A stretch of DNA of 64,000 nt from Lepidonotus clava (GCA_936440205.1 OW387142.1:16954736-17018735); one strand, 5' to 3'; shown: positions 12,230 through 32,939, counted from the first letter of the stretch. Notes: generated by a model not told the origin, from the sequence alone. Made by a program: numbers and translations.

Positions 12230-15200
12230 ATGGCTCTGAGTAATCGCAAATTAGTGACACCATGGTCGTCGGTTGTATTCATCATGTCTGTTCTCCACTG
12301 CGTCTCATCGCAAAGTAAGAAAAATTCAATATGTATCATTTTTCATCCGTTAACTTTGGGTTTATCAAAATAGACGACAAATCTGGTCGATCTATTCATT
12401 TTCATTAAGGGCGGATTGTAACGCTGTTCTCAAAATAATTACTAGAAATATATGTATTCGTGTATGTGAGCGACAAGCGGATAAACTATACTGATAGTTG
12501 GCGTTTTTGCACATGCAGGCAAGCCATATTTGTTATTACTGTTGATATTTTCCATATCAATTACAAACATAATCATTGTAATCATTGTGTAAATTAGTAT
12601 TGTTTAAGACACTAATTTGTACAGACGTGATATATTTATTACTGAAGCAAATCCTGTTATGACAAATCGACGTTGGCACGAATCCAGTAATGACCACAAA
12701 CCTTTTAGATGACACCTGATAATGCATGAGACAACACTATTGTCACATGATTAAGCATTGACCAAGGACTCACTGATCCAGTATGTGTTACTTAAAGCCT
12801 TTAAAATGCCGGAGTTAGAGTTCAATACATGAATAAAATAATAGTTGCTGCAACCTTTTACATCTCGTCTGGGGGTGACTTTGAATATTCTCTTGATAGT
12901 AATGCACCTTTCCAATAGACCTCATTCATAAACACAATGAAAAACTATCAATCGCACATGTTTAATCTCTTATTCCTTTGAATACCTGAACGCCATCCAC
13001 CCACAGGCCTGCTGACGTCGCCCGGCCTGACGTCCCTACAGAGCAGCACCCTGAATGACCGCGGCAGCTCGCTGGCCCTGGACGCCGCCTGGGTAACCTG
13101 CTCCTCCAGTGGGTTCGAGCCCCAGCCCTGGTGGAAGGTGGACCTGGGCAGGACCCAACAGGTCACCAACGTCTCCCTCGTCGGTAAGTGTTTCACCAAC
13201 TTAAGATGCCTTTCCATACATGTGTTGCGGATGCGTTTTTTCCATATAGGGTATGCGGAGGCTATCCGGAATTCCATATATACATACACATATCAATGTA
13301 TCTCTATGGAAAAACGCATAGCCTCCGCATATACCTTAGACGGAAAAACGTATCCGCAGTTCAGATATAGAAAGGCACCTTTACCGTCGAAGTCGGATAT
13401 TTATTTTGTTGTAAGAGTAACTATAAAAGGTGCAGGTGGGAAGAAGCAATGCAAGTACAAGAGGAATAGAGCTACTCCAGTGGATTTGAAGAATTTCAAT
13501 GCAGCCTTCGGATAGGGGGTTCACTGAGAGAGTAGTAACTGAAGATTTGTTGTTACATCGACAGTATTAATATCCATGTAATCAAAATTACTATCAAGAA
13601 ACATTTCAGCTGTTTTCTTTTAATGTGAGTATAGTATAGTGGAACACTTTAAACATAAGGCATACTGATCCCAAGAACATACCACCTGAGAGTTTGGTGC
13701 TGTGTTGAGCTTCGAAAGGCCTTCTCACATTGAACAAAAATTACAATATAGAAGATATATCGTAGCAATTGATGTTTAAATAATTTAAGGGAATGATATT
13801 TTACACTGTGACAACAGTTTAGCTCTGGTACAGAGATAATAATAGTAGTACAGATCAATCGTCTTGTAGGAGATTAAACAGTAGGCTATATAATTATATA
13901 GTCCTTGAGCAGACAGGTCACATGACCAGCTTTTGGTGATCACTATGTCATAACCATGTGGTCATAAGAAAACAATACATTATACATATGGCACAGGAAC
14001 GTATGCCCAAATTTAAGATATAATGACTGACATATGATATGACAACTGCAACATACAACTTTGTTATGAAAATGTAACAAATTTATCTTTTAAAATCAAA
14101 TGGTCAATTGATAACCAGTTTGGCGATCAGGCCATTTCTGTTTACTATGACGTCATCCGCACAACATCTTTATAAATATCATATGACAATATTGGTCAAT
14201 AATACCATATATTATGTTATAAGACGTAACTATGTATACATGTAAGGTCATTGTAAGGAAATTTCAATCGTGTGCATACAGGTTCGGTTGGCTCAACCCT
14301 CTGGGGTGTAATGAACAATTCTCCACTAAATACTGTAGGTGAGTTATCGCAGAGTGGCGCCTATAATGATCACTGCTGTTTTAATGCACCCTGAAAAGAG
14401 GGTATTTCTACATCACAGAAATATCCGATACAATATCACCATCGTTTCAATATCCTGAGCCCTATGGCACTGATCTAGGGCCAGGGGCACTGCCCTCGTC
14501 CTAAGGACAATGAATAAACAATGTGTTAATGTATTGAGATCTGTGAGAGTCGCTTAACCTTCCTATTATTAACGTGGCACTCATTCCCGCACGCATACAC
14601 ATTAGTTTCTCCCATGTGTTTGTGTTTTTCCCCTTTTAAAACGAGCAGGGGGTAGGGCTTTCACACAAATCCTTTTTGAAAATACAAGCATTTGAAGTCT
14701 TTTAATCCAAAGCTACCTGATTGATTTTACAACAAGCTTCTTGCTAATGTGAAGCAAACACCTGTGTTCCACCTATATTGCACCCTGTCCTGTTGTAGAA
14801 TCCAATTACTGTAATACAATTATGCCTGGTTTTATTTGCTCACTGTAAGAGATATTGAATCAGATATAACCTTACATATCTCCATTAGTTGAAGTAAACA
14901 GTTGCGGACGGAAGATCGATAAACACGTTATAGACCGAGTCTTGAATACACAATGTGCAATATAATATTCATTACCGACCAACGGCAAGAAGAAATGGGG
15001 AACAGAAAGATGGGAATTCCTTTTCAGGGAGAAGGAAATGAATTATGAGGGACCATCAATGATATTGACTTAGTAGGAGATAAAAATATCATGATGTGAA
15101 TTGGAGCACCCATGGTATAGATTAGTAAAATAGCCTCTCAGTACATTAAACAAATTAAGGGATGGAATGAAATGTACTCGTTTGCCTCTTATGAACAACC

Positions 15201-15886
15201 CGCTCATTCCTGAAGTAAATAATATTGAGGGCCAACATTGTAGATGCGAAAGTTTTGCCCCTTTCTATTGTTAATAGTTGAAGTACTTTATACATGCGCT
15301 TACAACTTCGCAACACGTACATCTAGGTGCACACACTGAACCACAGAGCTATTCTCTCAATAAATAATTGACCTTCGTTGGTAAATGTTATCATCTCGGT
15401 GTATTAACCGGTAATTTGAATTGATGTAGACTATATATTATTAAGATGTAATTAAGTTACTTAGAACTCTATATGAAATTCAATTGGTGTAATATAAGTG
15501 CATAGTTATTTATCTATGAGCGTGGACATGGTCCATAATAATGTAATTCACTCAGATATATCCCAACACAACTATCGTGTATGGAACCATTAATCACTTT
15601 ACATTTAGTAATCTCTCTCCCTCTCACAATAGGTATACCCGGGGAGGACCTCTCAGCTTTAAGGATTCGCGTTGGTGACTCCTCGCGCCAATTTGGATCT
15701 CGCGCAGGTCACGAGAAGAACGAGATCTGTTACGGTCGACCGACCCTGGAGGAGTCGTCACGTGCCCTCATCTTTACCTGCCGCGTCCCCCTTAACGGAA
15801 GATACGTCTCCATAGAACCAGTGGCGGACGAGTCGGCCACCAGTCTCAACCTTTGTGATGTCAAGGTGTACGGAACAGTTCTATAA
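12230..15886 (+). CDS. Secreted fucolectin-type (FTP/F5-8C-like) lectin
   Basis: Coding exons 12230-12314, 13007-13183 and 15633-15886 join in phase to about 171 residues. Exon 1 encodes a signal peptide: a basic start, then a hydrophobic core SSVVFIMSVLHCVSS. The rest is one fucolectin/tachylectin-4/pentraxin-1 domain: LQSSTLNDRGSSLALDA at its start, the family-defining PWWKVDLGR block, GEDLSALRIRVGDS (equivalent to the family's GERL..IRVG strand), and the C-terminal LNLCDVKVYG that pairs with it. Cysteines in VTCSSS, EICYG, IFTCR and LNLCDV fit the disulphide pattern. Family members bind fucose or other glycans in innate recognition; the sugar bound here cannot be read off. At one domain it is a minimal member of the family. 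A 57-nt in-phase candidate exon lies at 14282-14338 and would insert 19 residues. Confidence 0.9.
13204..13380. mobile_element. Foldback MITE, family F copy 1
   Basis: A 177-bp element made almost wholly of two inverted arms of about 75 bp; both arms contain TGCGGAGGCTAT and (A/G)CGTTTTT(T)CC. It is flanked by identical TTA trinucleotides at 13201-13203 and 13381-13383, a clean target duplication of PIF/Harbinger type. It lies 20 bases inside the second lectin intron. A diverged relative lies near 34.3 kb. Confidence 0.8.
14282..14338 (+). other. Candidate symmetric cassette exon of the lectin gene
   Basis: A 57-base segment is bounded by CATACAG and GTGAGT. It enters and leaves in phase 1, exactly matching the flanking lectin exons, and is open in that frame (SVGSTLWGVMNNSPLNTVG). 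Without it the domain reads VSLVGIPGEDLSALRIRVG, in register with the family; with it 19 residues enter the loop before that strand. It may be an optional exon or a chance pair of splice sites. Confidence 0.4.
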
Positions 15887-17370
15887 AAGATGTAATGGAC
15901 CATAAATAATATGAATTATATATACAGTGTGTGATTGGTGTTATATGACATGTATGACACATAAATCGGTTTTACTAATGAAATGCCACAATTTGTGTGA
16001 TATCAAGATTTATGAAACGAAATGTTTCATAAACCACAGATAACATATATATATCTATAATGTTGAATTAATTTTTCGAATTTCTTATATTACATGTATG
16101 GGGCATAGGACGTCTTCACCAATGAACGTGAAACATTGGTCTATTCAGACCAAATTGGTTAAGTCACACGGCAAAAGAGTTATGTGGACAGGTTGCAGAG
16201 TTAAAGATGAATTCATAGCAAAATTTTGATTTATTGCAATCAGGACTAGCTTCATCGGTCTGGCAATAAACTTTGTAAATATTGGCTTAATTCATTGCAT
16301 TAGTCAGGCCATAGCTGGATATTTCCAAACCGGATTTCTGTTTCTCTTGGATTAGGGTTCGAGGACTCAGGACTGACTCAGGAAAATTCCAACCCTAAGA
16401 ATCTCATGGCCTGAGGACAGACACACACTATATGCAACTCCCCAAACATGTACCTCCCACAAACTAGATTGTAAATCCAAACTGAAATGCCCTCCTCCCT
16501 GCCCCTCTGAGATCAATAAAAACATTCACTGACATTTTCTGACAATGTGTGGCCAAATTTCCTAATTATAATAAGGGTATGACAAACAATTAAATACAAA
16601 AATGAAATGAAATTTTCAAACATTTGATTTATTAGGTGTCTGAGTAGCATTCTCAGGACAAAACATAAACAATATCAACCAACTAATGAACCTGTTTGTA
16701 ATAATTACAATCAAATGTGGAGGAAATTTATCAATGTTTTGAACTTTCCCTTGGTTTTGGCCATTTCCTTAAGAATCGTGCGTGGCTACATCTCTGCACA
16801 TTTTGTCTGCCAATAAGTTTGACTATTAATCTAAGATATTCTGAAGTTATTAATACAACGTATCTTGCCATTACATCCGTTTCTATAGATACCTACCGTC
16901 CATAAAACGTCTTTGTCTGAATATAGGCCAATTGGAATATATTAACATGCATTTGTATCAAAAACAAGGATTAAATTAGGTTTTGTGACATCAGTCTGGT
17001 TCTTGAAATGTGTTGCCAGGGAAAGTGCTATCATTTATAACCATGTACATACATGAAGGTTTGTAAAGTCATTTGTCTGTTTTTAATAAACTGTTAGATT
17101 GTCACATTATTTTGTTTCTACCTCTCTTCCTCAATAAAATACATCCATATGGTGCACTGTAGGTGCATCTTTTTGGTTCTCTTCTCGAAATGTATGATTG
17201 GTTATGGGGCAATCCATAAGTAATCTATTTAGCCTTTCATGAACAAAAATAATTGAAATAGTAACAAATATGATTACATGTACAATATCCTTTTTTATAT
17301 CGTACATGTTTTTGTTGGACCCAACTCTAAAATAAAAATATTCCCAGCAAACCTAAAAAACAAACCCACA
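15887..17370. other. Intergenic region after the lectin gene
   Basis: AT-rich DNA with no gene I can support. It should hold the lectin 3' UTR; AATAAA hexamers occur at 16265-16270 and about 16515. Confidence 0.5.
16265..16270 (+). promoter_or_regulatory. Candidate poly(A) signal for the lectin gene
   Basis: First AATAAA after the lectin stop codon, 379 bases downstream. Assigned by position only. Confidence 0.35.
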
Positions 17371-18510
17371 CTGAAAACACAGTGTTGTCAAAAGTGGTGC
17401 CTAACACAACAGTTCAAGGTTGTCACAGGCTCTGTCTATGACAACTCTAGGGTGGTAAGTTAATGGTGCCAAAAACCACAACGATGGGTTTTCACAGAAT
17501 TCTGAAAGGTTATGATTAAAACCCAGGGTTGTCAGAAGGTTGTCAGAAAGGTTAGCATTTTCTTGAGAATGAGTGGGGATTGAACCCTGGACCTCTTGCT
17601 TTGCAGACAGCATCCCAGTCCCCTGAGCTATTGGGGCTTCCTTTGCGAGAGGGGCCTTCCAACAAGTACAGATTCACAAAAAGGGATTCAGGTAGGGTAT
17701 AGGGCTATGAAATAGATATATATGAATATAATTATATACATAACTTTATACACATATATATGATATATATGCATCTGACAACCATTGGTTGTCATCTTGA
17801 AAACCTTGTGACAATCACTTGATTTATGTAATGGCTGGGTGTTATATAAGATATTAGTGTAAGGCTAATTACCTCTACAATGAGGTATATCTGATCTCAT
17901 ACTATTCCATTCGATGATTGCCCCATCTCTATGATAACAGCCCCATTCCTTTGACAGCCATTCAGCATTAACTGTTAGGCAAAAAAGGAGGTTGTCAACA
18001 ATACCATTAGTACTTTAGAATCTCCATTTCTTTTCAATGGACATTTTTCAGTTTTGTAGCCATCACATAAAAAAATACAGAAATACACCTATGTCATATT
18101 TGGCCCATTATATCCACCTTTGGCTTAATTTAGGTCCTTGCCTTACTGGGCATGGGCCAATCAAGTCAGTAGTGAATGTATAAAAGTGGCTTCCTATTAT
18201 GTTATTACTAGTTATCATTTATGGCCATTACACATAGGAGGCCTATGAGTTGTATGGTTTTTGCCACCATTCACTTACAAGCCTAGGGTTCTCCTAGTCA
18301 GAACCCATGACAATTTTTGGCTGTTGTTTAGGCAACATTCACTTACAACCCTAGAATGGGTTGTCATCCAGCCTCAAAATTCACAAAAACAACCCTCTGA
18401 CCACCCGCAAATTTTTCACAGGGTCTGAAATGAGCCTTGTGATAACCCAAAAGTCATGTATGACAACTCTCTGATGACATTAAAGAGGCTCTCTGACAAC
18501 TTTTCAGTTT
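17370..18510. repeat. GTTGTCA-rich inverted-repeat element
   Basis: The block is studded with GTTGTCA and its complement TGACAAC, especially at 17385-17545 and 18300-18500. Its arms are related in inverted orientation: GGTGCCAAAAACC near 17464 mirrors GGTTTTTGCCACC near 18257, and CTAGGGT(G/T)GTAAGT-like strings occur on both sides. This suggests an old TIR-type element of about 1.1 kb with subterminal repeats. No transposase frame is visible, and the ends and target duplication are not defined. Confidence 0.45.
17571..17637 (-). repeat. tRNA-like SINE head
   Basis: On the minus strand the segment reads like a tRNA gene: GCCCCAATAGCTCAGGGGAC carries a box A-type promoter (17615-17630) and GGTTCAATCC is a box B (17577-17586), at tRNA-like spacing. 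The acceptor ends do not pair and the anticodon arm has only four clean pairs around an eight-base loop. I therefore read it as a tRNA-derived SINE or decayed tRNA, not a working tRNA gene. Confidence 0.5.
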
Positions 18511-19425
18511 TGTATTAGCGTCTCATCTTTAGACTAAATTTAATAAGTGAACTAGATTATTACAGCTCTTGTAGGAGGTTCATATAGTAATTAACCGTGT
18601 TCCCTGCATGGGCGGTGGTGTCACCTGAGGATAGAGTCCATGCTTGGTCTGTGTCCTATTGGTCACACCCATGGGCACGTGCAAGTTTAACCTTTTAGTA
18701 CGGGGTATAATATTGTATACCCTAAGGTAACATATAAATCCTTACCCACAACAGAAGACTAATGGCTCCCTAGTGCAGATAAAATCTTAAGTGCGCACCC
18801 CTGACATTATAGATTGTCATGAAGAATATGATTAATAGGCCTAAACATTTATATTACGAAAACTTAAAACTGCATGTGTTTCACGCCAAATACTGCTATC
18901 ATAATTATTATAAGTGCAATTTCTTTATTCAAAGGGGAATATCACCAAACCAAAATCAATAATGAAGGCAGCATATAAGGAGATCTTGATCGGCAAATGA
19001 TCTAAGTTCTTTTTTTCAAAATATGCTTTGATAATCTATTCTAGGCATTTTGTAACACAGAAGAGTAGAAGATGGCATTCATATATAAAACTTGTAGTAA
19101 AATGTACTTTATGCTATGCAAACATACTATGCAATACTGTTTCCTAGACCTATCTTAACTGGCAACGTTCAATCTGTGTATAAAGTGGTTGTAAAATGTT
19201 GAATCTATGCTTGATCATTCCCAACCTAATATTCTTATTGGTGTTGGTAGTTTCTGGCCACAATAAATAATTGAAACAACAAGGCACATACAAATAGAAT
19301 TAACAAAATGAGTAGAAGAAAATATACTCTGCCCTCTCAACACTGCACCTCGCACTCTGTCAGCAGACCAAGGATTTTTTTATTATTATTTAACCATATT
19401 CACGATATATGTGATCTTCCACATA
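18511..19425. other. Intergenic region
   Basis: AT-rich sequence with no gene or repeat I can support, although it may hold undetected dispersed repeats. Confidence 0.4.
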
Positions 19426-20178
19426 TAGTGGGGGCTGTTAAGGTCATTTTTTGAGAAATCGTTACACGGCAGATAAAAGCACCAAATTTGGTATGAGGCA
19501 CCTCTGAGGCATAACCATCAAATCAGGAAGGGGAGCCATGTTGAAATATCAATAGGACGGATGTGGGGGCCCAAAAACCAATATGGCCGACTTTTACTAT
19601 GAAAATTCTTATATCTCAGCTTCTAAAAAGACTAAAGAGACATGGTTGGTGTCAAGATTGAGGGATTATGGGTCAGGGAATTCAATTATTTATGTTACAA
19701 GTCAATCCGGAAATCCAAAATCCAAGATGGCTGACCAATTTTGAGAAATGTTATGATTTTTAGCTGCTAAGGCATAAGGCCAGGGGAAATAGTTTCAATA
19801 TCAGTTGTTGATAGCCTAGAGGGCTCAACAAATATGATATTCATCCAATACAATACCATGAATTTCAAAATGGCTGAATTCATTGGCATGACTTTGATAA
19901 TGACCGCTGGGTTCCAAAATAATTCAAAAGAAAGGATATAGACTTTACTCTTTTGCCACAAGATTCCTTGATTTCATTTGGTATGATGATCCCCTGGGAC
20001 CCCTTTATTGGATTTGAAAGGGGAGCCACCTTGAAATATATACACAACCCTAATTTCATTTTGGTATTTCAAGATGGCTCCCCTTCTAGATTCAATAGTT
20101 ATGCCTCAGAGGTGCCTCATGCAAAATTTTGTGCTTTTATCCGCCGCGTAACGAAAATGTTGTTAACAGACCCAACTA
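19426..20178. mobile_element. Long-TIR element, family D copy 1
   Basis: A 753-bp element with inverted termini of about 120 bp. The left arm starts TAGTGGGGGCTGTTAAGG; the right arm ends TTAACAGACCCAACTA. Both contain GATAAAAGCACNAAATTT and GAGGCACCTCTGAGGCATAA. The flanks are ATA on both sides (19423-19425, 20179-20181), suggesting a 3-bp duplication, although a TA duplication with ends starting GTGGGG is also possible. No transposase frame. It shares sequence with the interrupted copy at 31608-35096 but lacks about 230 bp of that copy's interior. Confidence 0.85.
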
Positions 20179-20350
20179 ATAGGTATAATGGCGTCAAAGT
20201 GATATAATATGATAACACCTAACAAACAAACAGACAATGTAGACAATAAGGGCAAAAAGTATGGCAAATTATGATAATACAAGATTATATATATTATATT
20301 CGGTAAGAATGAAACAAGACCCAAGTTTTAGTCTTTGAATATCCTCATGG

Positions 20351-20701
20351 CTAAGAAAAGCATCTGAGGAATATCCTATTAGTCAATGGTTCAGTTATTG
20401 GGCCATAGAGCCTATATAATGTTGCCTTTTTAAAATCAAATACAGTTTCTTTATCTTGTATTAGTTTAGGTAATGAGTTCCACATTTTCGCACCTACCAC
20501 ATAAGGTGATCTTTGATAGACGTCTGAATGTATTTGGTCCATATGAAAAATACATTTGTCCGCATGTCTCGTATTTCGGTTATGAATAACAAGGTAAGAC
20601 TCATCAGTATGCAACTTATACATCAATACAAGTAATTGTATGTCACGGTGTTCTTTTAAAGATTTTAATCCTGGTATGGCAAAATCAACATACATAGCCT
20701 A
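20351..20701 (-). pseudogene. LINE fragment, C-terminal end of reverse transcriptase ORF
   Basis: The minus strand encodes about 114 residues ending in the typical LINE ORF2 tail: SPYVVGAKMWNSLPKLIQ followed by FDFKKATLYRL, the counterpart of the LW..LP..... FKK motif. A stop precedes the open part at 20699-20701, and no RT catalytic motifs remain, so the copy is truncated. It differs from the LINEs at 1-1154 and 38 kb. No clear poly(A) is seen at its left end, which lies close to the family D element. Confidence 0.7.
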
Positions 20702-21520
20702 ACTGGAATCTAGGTTAAGAGAGAGGAGGAAGTAGGTGGGTTGTCTATTGGTCATAATCCATTTGAAGTAAATGTAACACCCTAACCTTGTAACCCTATT
20801 TTCAACATCTAAGGCAGCGGCCGTAGGTCCTTCTGGTTGTTTGAAACCCTAATTTTCTGGGTCATCACCCGGGGCTAATTTCTGGGGATTACTTGAAAGG
20901 TTTCTAGAAATCCATTGAGAGAAATTGTCATTTTCATCTACCTCGCAAGTCACAGAGACCTTTCGGAAGGTATGTTTTAAGTCCTCACACGGAAATTTGG
21001 AAATTGTAGAACTAGTGAGAATGTAGCAATAAACCGTTTTATGTTATAATGATATATTGGTACCTTTGTTATCAAGAAAAGCTGTTAATTGGGTGATGAC
21101 ACGAACTGCGTTCACTGAAAATTGAATGTCGAAAAAAATAAATCAGTAGCCCGAAAGTTTAAGCTTTTTAACTAGGGGAATATCAAAACTCCTGCTGCTT
21201 TCCATTTTTGTCAAAAAGGGTTTCTTTCTAGGGACGCATGCGTTGAGAAGAAAATGGGCCAAATTCTTGGCCTCAAAGGCCATCCTTCATGGATGGATGA
21301 ATATCCTGGAACCTTGGGACTCTTTGGGCTATATACCCATGAACCATCCTTTCCATTTGCATCACTATAATCCCCGGCAGATGAGAGCAGGTCCTAACAT
21401 AAGAGAACGCAATAGTAGCTCAAGGAAGTTACGTTAAAATTGGGGTACTTTTGGGGTGGTGGATATTCTTGCAGAGACAAAAAGCATCATACATACTTCA
21501 GGAATTTCTGCAGTGTAAGG
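20702..21520. other. Intergenic region upstream of the CUB/trypsin gene
   Basis: No gene recognised. An acceptor-like TTTCTGCAG ends at 21513, just before the CUB/trypsin ATG, so part of this stretch could be promoter or leader intron. No TATA box is convincing. Confidence 0.35.
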
Positions 21521-29514
<7,994 letters not shown>

Positions 29515-29896
29515 AGAGCCCATGCAGGTCAACAACAGTACAATCTTATAGGGGCGGATCCGCGGGACCTCACCCCTCTTTTAGGTGGAGAGAAAGAGAC
29601 TTGACAAAGAGGGCCATTATGATGATCCCGTGTGTGCCTTTCATCATGAGGATGACAAAAATTACTCGACAAACATTATCTTGACCTCTCGCATTGCTCT
29701 CTGTACTTGATCTCATAAAAGTCTATTGAGGTACTTCTTGATCAACGACGGCACAGAACTGCTTCGAATTGAGACAAGGTTTAAATAGTCCTTATCTATT
29801 TACCTTTTATTATTACATATACTAAAAGTGAATGGTAAAAAAATATAACAGTAGCATTGAAAATGTTTCATATTTGTATATAAATGATAGATTTGC

Positions 29897-29902
29897 AATA
29901 AA
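29897..29902 (+). promoter_or_regulatory. Poly(A) signal of the CUB/trypsin gene
   Basis: AATAAA lies 383 bases after the stop codon at 29512-29514 and is followed by a GT-rich stretch (TTTTGTTTTT, CTTGTG), as expected of a cleavage site. Confidence 0.6.
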
Positions 29903-31607
29903 AGATGACATTTTGTTTTTAAGTCTTGTGATTACACGTATACTCCATTGTATTGTTCATTAAATCATAATTTTCAGGATTACAGACAAAAACGTCAACC
30001 TTCATTTCACCACTATAAAATCGGTCGTGGTCCTTATCGCTAATGAGACGTAAAATGAATAGAAAAAAAATAGGCTCAGATTATTGGTTCTTGTATCATA
30101 ACCAGATGACGTCTATTCATATGGAATTTATACTTATTTTTATTGCTATAGCATGCAGTCGATAAATAAGCTGCATCAATTCTGAAAAGTACCTTTACTA
30201 CTTACTTTTTGCAAAGTGGCAATCTTGAATCTTGAATACTCTATTGAGAATGGGGACAAATAAAAATAAAATAGGGCCGACTGCATGCGTTCCCTAAAGC
30301 CCTGTTTCCACCAACCGATTTTTACTACCGATTTATTGGGAATTCATTTTCTTTACTGGTAACATAGCAAAGGATTTTATATCTTACATACCATTTGAAA
30401 GAGAATTAATAACCTTTTCTAAGGGTATATAACATGTTCATGATTAACCAATATTCCCACTGCCGATTTCTGAAATCGGTAGTGAAATTGGCTGGTGGAA
30501 ACCGGGCTTGATGCCCACCTACTTCCACGGAACACTCAAGGGAACCAGGCAGTGGATGTCGACGACGAGTGGAAGTAGAGTGGATATTAATGTAGTGCGC
30601 GTTTCTCGGGTTTGTCCCTAGGGATGGTGATAATATAAATAAGTCGCACGTACGTGTAAACCTCGATGAGTAATTTTAGAGCCGCGCGCGGGTCCCTGGT
30701 CGACAGACACAAACAGTTGGGACTTCACCCTTGAAGGTAAGGCACCGCTTCTCCAAACCCTGCATGACTACACCTACATCATTTGCAATACCATCCATAT
30801 GCGAAATCATTGATTAGTTCTTTTAAAGTTCTTGGGCCTGAGGTTGGGGAATTTTCGAATACGTATGGTAAGGTAGATATATTTATTGAAACAGGATGTC
30901 AAATATTTACAATGTGAATAAATGTAAAATAAAAAAAACCCCAAAAAATCTACACGATTATTTACTTTCATCTAGTAATTTTAAATGTCTTAAAAATGAT
31001 CGAATTGCGATTGTAAACTTGTACAGAGATAGGCCCTAATTTACAGGTATTCTAATATCCCCTACTGTTTAGATATATTCTTACATGTTTCAAGTCCTTA
31101 CAAATGTATCCTATGTGCCGGCCCTGACATTAATACGATATATTATTCCCTTAATCAGGGAAAGGATAAAACAACAGACGTTTTCCCATTTAGACCTCGT
31201 CCTCTCATTATATAGATAAAATCATTGGTATACACTGATAAGAGGCGACGGGCGTGCCAACGGCATGTTTTGTGACAAGAGGAATACATTGAAAATCCGT
31301 TCTGAAATATTCAACACTCCGCTGCCATGGCAACCCAGTTTGACATACAAGCTAATGGTAACCGGTAGTGTATTAGAATAGCGTCAACCAATCTCTTTGT
31401 TCATCTATTGTCTTGTCCTTTTCACCTCCATCTCTTTGGCATGCAATCTAATGCAGGTCAACGATTAAGATTTCATGTCCGGCTGGCATGTTACCTGTAT
31501 CATGTAGCAGGTTATATTATTGAAACGCTCCAAATAGGAGTAGGGTTCATACACATAGCTTACTATTCCATTTGGTCTGTCGTTCCCACATCGTTTGACC
31601 AACATAG
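29903..31607. other. Intergenic region, gene-poor
   Basis: No coding region supported. It contains the family A MITE at 30298-30508 and a CpG-richer patch at about 30590-30734 ending in TTGAAG then GTAAGG. That patch could be a first non-coding exon of the distant SLC6 gene, but nothing proves it. Confidence 0.4.
30298..30508. mobile_element. MITE family A, copy 2
   Basis: 211 bp; left end AGCCCTGTTTCCACCAACC, right end GGCTGGTGGAAACCGGGCT, which are inverted copies of one another. The near-palindrome CTGCCGATTTCTGAAATCGG lies close to the right arm. Flanks are TAA and TGA, probably a mutated TAA/TTA duplication. Non-coding. Confidence 0.85.
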
Positions 31608-32939
31608 TAGTGGGGTCTGTTAAGGCAATTTTTTTGAGAAATCGTTACGCGGCGGATAAAAGCACCAAATTTGGTATGAGGCACCTCTGAGGCATAACTA
31701 TCAAATCTGGAAGGGGAGCCATGTTGAAATATCAATAGGACGGATGTGGGGGCCCAAAAACCAATATGGCCGACTTTTACTATAAAAATTCTTATATCTC
31801 AGCTTCTAAAAAGACTAAAGAGACATGGTTGGTGTCAAAATTGAGGGATTATGGGTCAGGGAATTCAATTATTTATGTTTTAAGTCAATGCGGAAATCCA
31901 AAATCCAAGATGGCTGACCAATTTTGAGAAATATTATGATTTTTAGCTACTAAGGCATAAGGCCAGGGGAAATGGTTCCAATATCAGTTGTCAATAGCCT
32001 AGAGGGCTCAATAAATATGATATTCCTCCAATACAATACCATAAATTTCAAAATGGCTGAATTCATTAGCATGATACCTTTGATAATGACTGCTGGATTC
32101 CAAAATAATGCAAAAGAAAGGATATAGACTTAACTCTTTTGCCACAAGATTTCTCGATTCCATTTGGTATGATGATCCCCTGGGCTGCGGTTATACGTGC
32201 GGGGTACCCCGCACATATAGTGATTCACAATATGCGCGGATGTAGACCCCGCGCATGGAGAGCTACGTTATACGCACGGATGTAAGGTCTGGCACAGCTG
32301 TGGCTGTGTAGGTGTAGCCTACGTTAGTTTTAACACACACGAAAAGGTGTTTTGACACCCCTTATCATTTTAGCTCTATAACAACTTGAGCCTCTCGCTA
32401 CCGCTCGGGGCACTAATTGTCTTAAGCCCCGGCTACACTGACCAAAATAGGCTATCTGGAGTAGCTTATACCTATGTGGGCGTAGGTGTAATGAGGGAAG
32501 GGGGCAGAGTGTTTTTGACAATTTTATGTTTAATAACGTCTCAGCAACATTGATTAACCAATAGACTAACCCTTGGTACCCCTACACCTGACTGAGTAGC
32601 CTGTTTTCACGCACTAAGAGCCCAAAAACGGGATTTGTATTCCTGAATCTGTAAAAATCTTTATATATATCCATATTTGTTTTATGTTTTTGGGGAAACG
32701 AAATAGGGTAATTGTATTTTTAAAGAAAAATTTAAATCATATTTCTATTTTGGAATTATTATCAAATCATCTTTCCAAAGTAGGAGATCCATGTGGATGT
32801 AAACTAGACCTTACTTTTACAACATAAACCCTGATGAATCCATGTTTCTGTAATGTTTCTGGGCCCTAGTCCCCATACAAACGCAGGCTAGACATCACTC
32901 TCCTCGCAGTGGGCCGGCGGCCCTTATCAGAGGTGTTAA

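Noticed and set aside
13138-13515. A 125-codon + strand frame
   Set aside because: It starts inside the lectin exon and runs through the intron and the foldback element; the donor at 13184 and the family alignment show it is not a separate gene.
13900-14190. Similarity between about 14,100-14,180 and 33,993-34,075 (GCGAYCAG, TGACGTCAT-like and GCACAAC words)
   Set aside because: Suggests a shared dispersed repeat, but the match is short and its ends cannot be defined by eye.
17571-17637. A functional tRNA gene on the minus strand
   Set aside because: The promoter boxes fit, but the acceptor stem does not pair and the anticodon arm is defective, so it is listed as a tRNA-like SINE head.
30590-30734. 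Possible non-coding first exon with a GTAAGG donor
   Set aside because: CpG-richer and near a donor-like site, but nothing links it to SLC6 across 11.5 kb; kept only as a remark.
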